The notes beneath the pieces are model-generated. The model worked only from the letters and a program-made list of their open reading frames with translations, did no database searches and was not told where the DNA came from. A DNA stretch of 64,000 nt, taken from the NCBI GenBank assembly GCA_045565285.1, contig JBJLFR010000023.1:62001-126000 (forward strand), written 5' to 3'. The position numbers and the translations under genes were made by a program. Below, in pieces: positions 1 through 7,359 of the stretch (the stretch's first letter is position 1; every line of letters begins with the position of its first letter). Source of the stretch: CACIIZ01 sp045565285. GTDB taxonomy: Bacteria > Pseudomonadota > Alphaproteobacteria > Rhodobacterales > Rhodobacteraceae.

Positions 1-195
1 TTCTACACCACTTGAAACAAAACCTCTTGGTCTATGATACTTAAATGATCTCCCAATTAGAACCTGATTATTTGCTAGTAAAGCAGAAGCTAATGTATCC
101 CCACTATAACCAAAAAGATTTTTTTTATTGAATTTAAATGAAATCCTTTTGGTTCGATCAATTAATTTTCCACCTTTTGAAAACCTTGAAGTCAT
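1..195 (-). CDS. soxA: Sarcosine oxidase alpha subunit, N-terminal part (cut by window edge)
   Basis: The last 65 codons before the window edge, read on the minus strand from an ATG at 195, encode the start of the large FAD/NAD-binding subunit of heterotetrameric sarcosine oxidase, which oxidises sarcosine to glycine and passes the one-carbon unit to folate. The recognisable segment is GDTLASALLANN followed by GRSFKYHRPRG, a hallmark of the N-terminal 2Fe-2S-like domain of SoxA-type proteins. It follows soxD with a 15-nt gap, as expected for a soxBDA(G) operon. The rest of the gene lies outside the window, so completeness cannot be judged. Confidence 0.88.
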   Translation of the reverse strand, partial: MTSRFSKGGKLIDRTKRISFKFNKKNLFGYSGDTLASALLANNQVLIGRSFKYHRPRGFVSSGVE

Positions 196-210
196 TTTAT
201 AGTCTTTCCA

Positions 211-513
211 TTAGATTTTTTCCTTAATAATATCTAATATTTTTTGGGGGGGGTTAGTTTCTTGAGCACTATATGTTCCAAATACTTGCATGGTTATCGT
301 ACTTCTTGCAACATGAAACCATTTCCCACATCCATATGAATGTAACCATTTTTCAAAATGTATACCTCGTGGATTCTTTCTTTCAAAAAGATAATTATAG
401 AATTTTTGATCACTACTACCTGGTCCCATTCTGGTTAAATGAGCTTCACCACCAGGGGTGAGTTCAGTTTCATCCACTTCAGTTTCACAATATGGGCATT
501 TAAATCTTAGCAT
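211..513 (-). CDS. soxD: Sarcosine oxidase delta subunit
   Basis: This 100-residue protein is the small zinc-binding subunit of heterotetrameric sarcosine oxidase. The family zinc ligands are visible as C6-P-Y-C9 near the start and H58/C62 in the segment HSYGCGKW. The conserved GGEAH, YLFERKNPRGIHFEKW and ARST patches are also present. The length fits the family (about 95-110). It sits between soxB and soxA, 17 nt downstream of soxB, and is almost certainly cotranscribed. The 3' end carries a run of eight C on the coding strand (246-253), very unusual in this AT-rich sequence; the frame is nevertheless intact and continues 11 codons past the two prolines it encodes. Confidence 0.93.
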   Translation of the reverse strand: MLRFKCPYCETEVDETELTPGGEAHLTRMGPGSSDQKFYNYLFERKNPRGIHFEKWLHSYGCGKWFHVARSTITMQVFGTYSAQETNPPQKILDIIKEKI

Positions 514-530
514 AAATGAAAAACCTTCTA

Positions 531-1778
531 CTAATGTGCTACTGCTGCTGCAATACTTTCATCTATCATTCTTCCTTCCCTAAATCTTTCCAAAGAAAAA
601 GGAGCAGCTAATTCTCCAGGTTCGCCATTAGCTACTAGTTCAGCAGTAGCCCATCCAGAACCAGGGATGGCTTTAAATCCACCTGTACCCCAACCACAGT
701 TTATAAAGATATTATCTACTGGTGTTTTAGAGATAATAGGGGACCGGTCTCCTGTCATGTCAACAATACCGCCCCATTGTCGAAGTTGTCTTAATCTACT
801 TATTATAGGAAATGTTTCAATAAGAGCCCTAACAGTTTCTTCTATATGCTGGAAGCTTCCTCTTTGACTATAATTATTATATCCATCAGCTCCACCACCA
901 ATTACCATTTCTCCTTTGTCAGATTGGCTCATATATCCATGAACTGTGTTAGCCATAACAACACAATTCATTAATGGTTTTATTGGTTCAGAAACAAGTG
1001 CTTGAAGTGCTACAGATTCAACTGGAAGTCTGAAACCACATAATTCAGCCAAAATGCTAGAATTACCTGCCACTACAAAACATGCTTTCTCACAATTAAT
1101 AATTCCTTTTGTGGTTTCAACTGAGTTTATTTTATTTCGACTCTTTTGAACTCCAATCACCTCACAATTTTCTATAATATCTATACCCCAACTCGAAATT
1201 GTTCGTGCATATCCCCACGCGACCGCATCATGTCTTGCTGTTCCACCACGAGGCTGCCATAATCCTCCAAGTATTGGATATCTAGGACCATTAATATTTA
1301 TTATAGGTATCATTTCTTTCATTCTGGCTGGACTAACCATTTCCGTATCAACCCCAAAGATTCTATTTGCAAAATACGTTCTTTTCATAGCCCTTAATTC
1401 GTGCTCAGTTTGACATAACATCATGACTCCTCTGGGGCTAAACATTACATTATAATTTAACTCTTGGGAGAGGCTCTCATATAAAGATCTAGATTTTTCA
1501 TAAATAGCCGCAGATTCTTGTTGAAGATAATTCGACCTTATAATTGTAGTATTTCTTCCTGTGTTCCCTCCACCCAACCAACCTTTTTCAATAACTGCAA
1601 CATCTTTTATTCCAAAATTTTTACCAAGATAATAAGCAGTAGCTAGTCCATGACCTCCAGCACCTACAATAATAATTTTATAGTTTTTTTTTGGAGTACT
1701 TTTTCTCCAAGCTTTGTCCCAACCAAGATGATTATTAAAAGATTCTTTAATTAAGGAAAATGCAGAGTATTTTTTCAT
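531..1778 (-). CDS. soxB: Sarcosine oxidase beta subunit
   Basis: FAD/FMN-dependent DAO-fold subunit that carries the sarcosine-oxidising active site. An N-terminal dinucleotide-binding motif VGAGGHG lies about residue 38-44. It is followed by GGNTGRNTTIIRSNY, the substrate-domain GGTARHD patch holding the histidine that in this family binds FMN covalently, and a C-terminal GWGTGGFKAIPGSG flavin loop. About 415 residues is the normal family size. I chose the ATG at 1778; a TTG at 1787 would add three residues, and neither has a convincing ribosome binding site. The start codon lies inside a perfect 14-bp palindrome. First gene of the soxBDA operon, divergent from ccmI. Confidence 0.93.
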   Translation of the reverse strand: MKKYSAFSLIKESFNNHLGWDKAWRKSTPKKNYKIIIVGAGGHGLATAYYLGKNFGIKDVAVIEKGWLGGGNTGRNTTIIRSNYLQQESAAIYEKSRSLYESLSQELNYNVMFSPRGVMMLCQTEHELRAMKRTYFANRIFGVDTEMVSPARMKEMIPIININGPRYPILGGLWQPRGGTARHDAVAWGYARTISSWGIDIIENCEVIGVQKSRNKINSVETTKGIINCEKACFVVAGNSSILAELCGFRLPVESVALQALVSEPIKPLMNCVVMANTVHGYMSQSDKGEMVIGGGADGYNNYSQRGSFQHIEETVRALIETFPIISRLRQLRQWGGIVDMTGDRSPIISKTPVDNIFINCGWGTGGFKAIPGSGWATAELVANGEPGELAAPFSLERFREGRMIDESIAAAVAH

Positions 1779-1790
1779 ATTGCGCAATAT
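1777..1790. promoter_or_regulatory. 14-bp perfect palindrome over the soxB start codon
   Basis: The sequence ATATTGCGCAATAT is its own reverse complement and overlaps the soxB ATG at 1778. With a GCGC core in a very AT-rich intergenic stretch it stands out. It could be an operator for a regulator of sarcosine catabolism or could fold into a short hairpin that hides the start codon. No regulator gene is adjacent, so the function is inference. Confidence 0.35.
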
Positions 1791-1949
1791 TATCTAAGTT
1801 TATTAATTGGTACATGAATGATTTTAAAAATTACTATTTTACATAAAACAATATAATTCAATAGAAAAATTTTTATTAAGTTTTTCATTGAAGCATATCA
1901 TTTGATTCTATAATAGAAATAGATATTTATTATACAAATCAGAAATAAT

Positions 1950-3149
1950 ATGCTTATCTTTTATTTATTCATCATTATCATATCAATAATTTTAGTATTT
2001 ATTTTAATAAAAAATATTTTTTTTACTAAAGACAAAATAAATTTTAATAATGAGCATTTACTTGATGAGCTTAAATTACAATTAAAAAATCTAAATATTG
2101 AATTTGAAAATAACGAAATTAATGATGATGAACATAAATCAGCTAAATTTGAAATCGAAAAAAGAATATTAAAAGAACTTAAAAATATTGAAACAAAGAA
2201 AATAATTACGTCATCTTCATCAATCTACTTTAATAAAATATTTTTTTTCTTTTCTTTCTCTTTAATTATAATAATGACTGGTCTTATTTATTTTCAACTA
2301 GGTAACTATAGATTAAAAGATAATCCATTTAGCAATATAAATTTAATTTCAGATAATCTAAATCAGACTAGACTTAATCAAATAAATGCTGAAAATTTGA
2401 TAGAAGATGAAGATTTTAATTTTTCAAAAAATAATCAATTAAAAGAGCTCGTAACTCAACTTAAGGAAATACTAAAAAATCGTCCTAATGATTTAAAGGG
2501 CTATAATTTACTTGTAGAAAATTCTGCTAGAATTGGGGATTTTAAGACTGCGCATAATGCAATGCTACACATAATTGAAAATATAAATGCAACTGTTAAT
2601 GCCAAAGACTATAGTAAACTAGCGGAATTAATGATTGCTGCAACTGATGGTTACATTTCAATTCAGGCAGAAAATAATTTAGTAAAATCCCTTCATTTGG
2701 ATGGAACAGATAAGAGAGCTAGATATTATTATGGACTTCTCAAATTACAAAAAAATAATTTAGAGGAAGGCCATAAAATTTGGAAAAATTTACTTATGGA
2801 AGAAACTGAAGGAAGTCCTTGGTCAAAATTAATAAATCAAGATATCACTAGGTTAGAAAGTTTAATAGAAGCTCAAAAAAATTCCCCTTTGTTAGATAAA
2901 AGTATAGAAAATAATGGCTTGACTGAAGACCAAAAAGAAATGATTTATGATATGGTATCAAATTTAAAAGAAAGAATTGACAGTGAGGGGGGTACTTTTG
3001 AAGAGTGGTTTAAACTTATAAGATCTTATTTAGTATTAGGTGAAAATGAAATAGCACTCGAAAGATTAGTTAAGGCTAAAGATATTTTTAAGAACAATGA
3101 TGATTTACTTGTAAGATTAGAAAGTTTAATTAAAAGTTTTTTAAATTAA
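1950..3149 (+). CDS. ccmI: Cytochrome c biogenesis protein CcmI (CycH)
   Basis: A 399-residue membrane-anchored TPR protein of cytochrome c maturation, which in this family presents apocytochrome c to the CcmFH heme ligase. Two transmembrane segments are visible, residues about 1-20 and 97-115, separated by a cytoplasmic charged stretch with the family pattern of an EL..L...IE motif then EIEKRILKEL. The periplasmic part contains TPR-like helices around residues 160-290 and ends with another helical repeat. The other ccm genes are not adjacent. It is followed after 6 nt by ruvX on the same strand, so the two are probably cotranscribed. Assignment rests on architecture and N-terminal pattern. 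Confidence 0.8.
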   Translation: MLIFYLFIIIISIILVFILIKNIFFTKDKINFNNEHLLDELKLQLKNLNIEFENNEINDDEHKSAKFEIEKRILKELKNIETKKIITSSSSIYFNKIFFFFSFSLIIIMTGLIYFQLGNYRLKDNPFSNINLISDNLNQTRLNQINAENLIEDEDFNFSKNNQLKELVTQLKEILKNRPNDLKGYNLLVENSARIGDFKTAHNAMLHIIENINATVNAKDYSKLAELMIAATDGYISIQAENNLVKSLHLDGTDKRARYYYGLLKLQKNNLEEGHKIWKNLLMEETEGSPWSKLINQDITRLESLIEAQKNSPLLDKSIENNGLTEDQKEMIYDMVSNLKERIDSEGGTFEEWFKLIRSYLVLGENEIALERLVKAKDIFKNNDDLLVRLESLIKSFLN

Positions 3150-3155
3150 ATAAAT

Positions 3156-3629
3156 ATGAATAATCTTATTACACAAAATGCAGAAAAATTTGAAGAGTAT
3201 ATTGATAAAAATGGTCCTCTTATTGGTTTTGATCTTGGAACTAAAACTATAGGTGTAGCAGTATCTGATATTTCAAGAACAATAGCTACTCCTATAACCA
3301 TTATAAAAAGAAAAAAATTTTTAGAAGATCTGGAAAAAATTAAAGATCTGGAAAAACAATACCCATTTGTTGGTATAATTTTAGGTTTACCATTAAATAT
3401 GAATGGAACTGAGGGCCCTAGATGCCAATCTACGAGATCTTTTGCTAAAAAACTTTCACAAATAACAAATCATCACATATGTTTATGGGATGAAAGATTA
3501 TCTACTATTGCCGCAGAAAAAAGCCTTATTTCTTCAGATATTTCAAGAAAATCTCGATCTCAAATTATAGATAAGATTGCAGCTTGTTATATATTACAAG
3601 GTTTTCTAAATAGATTAAAAAATTTATAA
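3156..3629 (+). CDS. ruvX: YqgF/RuvX-family putative pre-16S rRNA nuclease
   Basis: RNase H-fold nuclease of the YqgF family, known for 5' maturation of 16S rRNA and once proposed as a Holliday junction resolvase. The signature begins with IGFDLGTKTIGVAVSD (catalytic Asp at residue 26), then GIILGLPLNMNGTEG and WDERLSTIAAE, and finishes with DKIAACYILQGFL. The length of 157 residues is typical. It starts 6 nt after ccmI stops and ends 11 nt before a convergent gene. Nothing unusual is seen. Confidence 0.93.
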   Translation: MNNLITQNAEKFEEYIDKNGPLIGFDLGTKTIGVAVSDISRTIATPITIIKRKKFLEDLEKIKDLEKQYPFVGIILGLPLNMNGTEGPRCQSTRSFAKKLSQITNHHICLWDERLSTIAAEKSLISSDISRKSRSQIIDKIAACYILQGFLNRLKNL

Positions 3630-3640
3630 TTTTTTTGCAT

Positions 3641-4504
3641 TTATTCTATATAGATCCAATCATGTGGATCAGTAAAAATTGGCCTGAAATAAACTATAAT
3701 TCTACCATCTGATAATCTATTTAATACCTTTTTATTTTTTAATATGGACTTATCATTTTTTTGTTCTTTCCATTCATCAATACCATGAAGCAAGTGTCTG
3801 TCTAATAAAAAGGGCTGGTTAAATTGAGGAATAATTTTTTTTGCTTCACAATTGCTAAAAACTTTTTTTCTATATTCATTATATAAGTCCGTAATATCAA
3901 TATTAGATATTTTGTTAGAAGACATTCCTTCGTATATTTCTTTAAAAAAGTTCCTAAAAATTTTATGAGACCCTTCCCATACAACTAATGGAGCACAATA
4001 TGGGAAATTATTCATGATTGGAAACCCAAGTATAAAGGCATGATATTCTTTTGCAAATCTTCGCTTTTTAGACCCCATAGGGATTATTCCATCTATATGA
4101 GATGCAAATCTTTTAATTCTAAAATCAAAAGAATTTTTTGTTTCATGTAAGTCCTTTTTAGGATATCCAGGCCAACAAATTGAAACCTGTCCTTTATCCC
4201 AATATTGAACATTAGATCCAAATTTGTCTAAAATATTTTTAAAAATTTTTTTACTAAATGATTTAGTACCAATTTTTCCTTTAGAATTATTATCTAAAAA
4301 ATTAGTTCCCACAAACCATGTGAAGCCAGATCTTAAATTTTTATCATCAAATAATTTTTCATTAAATTTTTTTTTTATTTGTTTTTTTGCTTCTTTTATC
4401 CAATCATAGTAAACATCGTCAGTGCTTAAAAAACTCCAACCATTTTTTTGTAAATTAGACCAATTCTGAAACAAAATTGCTACCTTTTTTCTGGATTTTT
4501 TCAT
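3641..4504 (-). CDS. Putative double-stranded beta-helix (Fe(II)/2OG oxygenase-like) protein
   Basis: I do not recognise a named family with certainty. The 287-residue protein contains H136-x-D138 in FASHIDG, a distal histidine at H240 in DRHLLHGI, and arginines R268/R274 in GRIIVYFRP. Together these resemble the facial triad and cosubstrate arginine of PhyH-like Fe(II)/2-oxoglutarate oxygenases. The segment VVWEGSHKIFR also looks like the WxGSH strand seen in such enzymes. No signal peptide is visible. The start overlaps the 3' end of the dusA-like gene by 50 nt, suggesting translational coupling. The substrate is unknown, and the spacing from H240 to R268 is longer than usual, so the activity call is tentative. 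Confidence 0.6.
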   Translation of the reverse strand: MKKSRKKVAILFQNWSNLQKNGWSFLSTDDVYYDWIKEAKKQIKKKFNEKLFDDKNLRSGFTWFVGTNFLDNNSKGKIGTKSFSKKIFKNILDKFGSNVQYWDKGQVSICWPGYPKKDLHETKNSFDFRIKRFASHIDGIIPMGSKKRRFAKEYHAFILGFPIMNNFPYCAPLVVWEGSHKIFRNFFKEIYEGMSSNKISNIDITDLYNEYRKKVFSNCEAKKIIPQFNQPFLLDRHLLHGIDEWKEQKNDKSILKNKKVLNRLSDGRIIVYFRPIFTDPHDWIYIE

Positions 4505-5495
4505 CAGAAAAATTCACTAATTTTATAGCTTTTTCTAATATATCAGTTTGATTTTTTTTATTCATATTTTCTGAAATATTGGATCGAAATAATCTTGCAC
4601 CTTCTAAACCAGAAACTGAATTAATGAGATGCCTTAAGATACTAGAGGGTTTTCCACCCTCTAATAGATGTTTTTCCAAATATGGGATCATCCTTAATAG
4701 TGCCTGATTTAATCTTTGTTTTTTTGATTTTTTATTAAAATCTATTTTGTTGAAAATTTTTTCATCTGCATTTTGGAGAATTTTAGCAGGGTTTTTGTAA
4801 ACTTCTCTTCCAATCATACAGCCATCGATGCCTTCCTTTATAAAATGACTAACTACATCTAAATCTTTTATCTCTCCATTTATACAAATTTCAAGTTTTG
4901 AAAATTGTTTTTTAATTTTTTTAACTATATTATAATCAATGAGAGGAATTTTTCTATTATCTTTTGGACTTATCCCTTTTAATATAGCCTTTCTAGCGTG
5001 AATGATGAAGATAGATATACCTGCATTAGAAACAGTTCTTATAAAGTCAGGAAGAATCATTTCAGGGTCTTGATCATCTACTCCTATTCTACATTTTACA
5101 GTTATCGGGACACCAGAAGAAAATTTCAACATGGAATCAACACATTTTGCCACATGATCTTTTCGTTTCATTAGAACTGCACCAAAATCACCAGAGCTTA
5201 CCCTGGAAGAAGGACATCCTACATTAAGATTAATTTCATCATAACCCCAATCTACTCCAATTTTTGTAGCTTCAGCTAACAATTTAGGGTCACTACCCCC
5301 TATTTGCAGTGCCAAAGGATGTTCCACTTCAGAGAAATCAAGTAATTTAAATCTATTTCCTTTAACTATGGCCTGAGCATTAATCATTTCTGTATATAAC
5401 AAAGTTTCTTTGGATAGTAATCTAAAGAAATATCTACAATGTCTATCTGTTCTTTCCATCATAGGTGCTACCGAAAGAAGTCTACTAAAATTCAT
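4455..5495 (-). CDS. dusA: tRNA-dihydrouridine synthase A
   Basis: FMN-dependent reductase that makes dihydrouridine in the tRNA D-loop. It begins with the DusA pattern RLLSVAPMMERTDRHCRYFFRLL, has the catalytic cysteine at C94 in NLNVGCPSSRV, then VKCRIGVDD and NGEIKDL with a DGCMIGREVYKNP phosphate-binding strand. At 346 residues it is slightly longer than usual (about 330). The last 16 or so codons overlap the next minus-strand gene, which could mean that the extra tail is poorly conserved. A divergent metallo-beta-lactamase gene starts 92 bp upstream. Confidence 0.93.
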   Translation of the reverse strand: MNFSRLLSVAPMMERTDRHCRYFFRLLSKETLLYTEMINAQAIVKGNRFKLLDFSEVEHPLALQIGGSDPKLLAEATKIGVDWGYDEINLNVGCPSSRVSSGDFGAVLMKRKDHVAKCVDSMLKFSSGVPITVKCRIGVDDQDPEMILPDFIRTVSNAGISIFIIHARKAILKGISPKDNRKIPLIDYNIVKKIKKQFSKLEICINGEIKDLDVVSHFIKEGIDGCMIGREVYKNPAKILQNADEKIFNKIDFNKKSKKQRLNQALLRMIPYLEKHLLEGGKPSSILRHLINSVSGLEGARLFRSNISENMNKKNQTDILEKAIKLVNFSDEKIQKKGSNFVSELV

Positions 5496-5587
5496 AACTA
5501 AGCCTTGGAAGTTAAAGCATGTTGCAATATTTTTTTATTTTATTAATACTATTTACAATAATTTCAATAATTAGATAATTTAATTAT

Positions 5588-6544
5588 ATGTTTCTTTCCA
5601 GAAGAAAAATTCTAAATTACATCAATTGTACTGGTATAGCAGCTATTTCATCACCTATATTTGGAGCAATTAATACTAGTGGCAATACTCATCACCTTAA
5701 TTATTTTAAATTTTCAATTGGAAAAATGAAAATTACTGTAGTTTCAGACGGAGGCTTCCAACTTCCGGTATCATCAATCGATATAAACAGTACAGAGGAA
5801 AGTTTAAAAAAACACCTTAGAAAATATCATATGCCAGATGACCATATATATATGAATACTAATCTTGCAGTAATTGAAGTTGAAGAAAACAAATTAATAA
5901 TTGATGTTGGATCTGGATCTCGTTTTATAGGAAGTACTGGAAAACTCTTTGATAATTTATCTAAAGCTAATATAGATCCTGAAAGTATAACACATGTTTT
6001 TTTAACTCACGCCCATCCTGATCATATTTTAGGGATTAGGGATGATTTTGATGAGACTATTTTCCCCGATGCTAAATTTATTATTTCAGAAAAAGAATAT
6101 AATTGGTGGACAAAAAAAAATAGGGTAAATGAAGTGGACGAAACGTTTATTCAAATGGTGTTATGGGCTCAAAACTCACTAAATGCCATACCTGAAATTT
6201 CTCTTTTTGAAAATGATCAATCAATCCTTCCTGGTATTACAGCATTTGATACCTCTGGGCATAGCCCGGGTCATTCAAGTATACTTGTGGAGAGTGAAGG
6301 ATCAAAATTAATTATAGCTGGGGATATAATAAGAAACAACCCTATTCATTTAAAAAATCCTCAATTTATACCAGATACCGATATGGATCCAGTTAAGGCA
6401 AAAAAAACAAGGTTTAAAATTTTAGACTTAGTTACTAATGAAAACATTGCTTTTCTTGGATATCATTTTCCTTTCCCTGGAGTAGGACATATTATAAAGC
6501 ATAAAAATTCTTACGAATTTCTTCCGGCATCAATTAGATGGTGA
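5588..6544 (+). CDS. Metallo-beta-lactamase-fold hydrolase with Tat-like signal
   Basis: A 318-residue MBL-fold protein. The metal-binding motif HAHPDH is at residues 141-146, preceded by LIIDVGSGS and followed by DTSGHSPGHSS (third histidine) and IIAGDI (bridging Asp). A final GYHFPFPGVG carries the last histidine. The N-terminus has SRRKIL followed by a mildly hydrophobic stretch to about residue 28, which resembles a twin-arginine signal and suggests periplasmic export, consistent with folding around metal in the cytoplasm. The substrate cannot be told; relatives include lactonases and quorum-quenching-type enzymes. The stop overlaps the end of the convergent next gene by 15 bp. Confidence 0.82.
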   Translation: MFLSRRKILNYINCTGIAAISSPIFGAINTSGNTHHLNYFKFSIGKMKITVVSDGGFQLPVSSIDINSTEESLKKHLRKYHMPDDHIYMNTNLAVIEVEENKLIIDVGSGSRFIGSTGKLFDNLSKANIDPESITHVFLTHAHPDHILGIRDDFDETIFPDAKFIISEKEYNWWTKKNRVNEVDETFIQMVLWAQNSLNAIPEISLFENDQSILPGITAFDTSGHSPGHSSILVESEGSKLIIAGDIIRNNPIHLKNPQFIPDTDMDPVKAKKTRFKILDLVTNENIAFLGYHFPFPGVGHIIKHKNSYEFLPASIRW

Positions 6545-7276
6545 TCTAAGATTTTTTCCAAAATTTTGAAATAAGGGTTTAGATACTTTATCAGAAGATG
6601 CATTCCACTCAGGATGCCATTGAACTGCCAAGCAAAAACCAATTGAATCTTTAATTGATAATGCTTCCGGAGTTCCATCATTAGCATAACCGTCTATTAT
6701 TACTCTTTCTCCAGGTTCTTTTATTCCCTGACCATGAAGAGAGTTTACTTGTACTTGATTAGTTCCAAAAATTTCTTCAAAAACACTATTTTTATTTATT
6801 TTTACTTTATGTCTTAAGGCAAATTGTTCTTCTAAAGTACCTTCTGGGGGCATTCTATGATTCATTCGACCTGGGAGGTCTTTTATTTCTGGATAAAGCG
6901 TTCCACCAAATGCAACATTAAATTCTTGAAAGCCTCTACATAAACCTAAGATTGGTTTACCTACTTTCTCACATGCTTTTATGAGTGGTAAAACTAACTC
7001 ATCTCGATCTCTATCAAAAAAACCATGGGCTTCAGTTTCCTCTTCTCCATAATATGAAGGATGTACATTTGGTCTTCCACCTGTGAATAAAAACCCATCA
7101 AAAGAGGAAATTAGTTCATTAACTGAAAAATAATTAGGTAAACTAGGAATAATGACTGGTAAAGCTTCAGAAACTTCAGCAATTGCCTCTATATTGATTG
7201 TTCCAGAACCCTGTGCTGGGTATTTGTTATCAATTTTATAACTATTCCCTATTATCCCTACGATTGGTTTTGACAC
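6530..7276 (-). CDS. Gamma-glutamyl hydrolase-type class I glutamine amidotransferase (PuuD-like, peptidase C26)
   Basis: A 248-residue stand-alone class I amidotransferase-fold hydrolase. It has GFLFTGGRPNVHPSYYGE near residues 61-78, the nucleophile C113 in GLCRGFQE, and the catalytic His in QWHPEW near the end. The combination of GGxPNVxPxxYGE and NHRMP matches gamma-glutamyl-GABA hydrolases (PuuD), which cleave gamma-glutamyl-polyamine intermediates. No other put/puu genes are nearby, so the physiological substrate is inferred. It begins with GTG, preceded by an AGAGG about 12 nt upstream. It is convergent with the MBL gene and divergent from pepN. Confidence 0.85.
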   Translation of the reverse strand: MSKPIVGIIGNSYKIDNKYPAQGSGTINIEAIAEVSEALPVIIPSLPNYFSVNELISSFDGFLFTGGRPNVHPSYYGEEETEAHGFFDRDRDELVLPLIKACEKVGKPILGLCRGFQEFNVAFGGTLYPEIKDLPGRMNHRMPPEGTLEEQFALRHKVKINKNSVFEEIFGTNQVQVNSLHGQGIKEPGERVIIDGYANDGTPEALSIKDSIGFCLAVQWHPEWNASSDKVSKPLFQNFGKNLRSPSN

Positions 7277-7359
7277 AACTTTATATTCTACCTCTTTTAA
7301 AAATTTATATGATATTATATCTAATTAAAATAATTCTTTTTTTAAAGTAAAGGTCAAAA

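Noticed and set aside
4455..4504. Frameshift at the dusA end to explain the 50-nt overlap
   Set aside because: Both proteins read well across the overlap and no one-base change gives a better dusA end.
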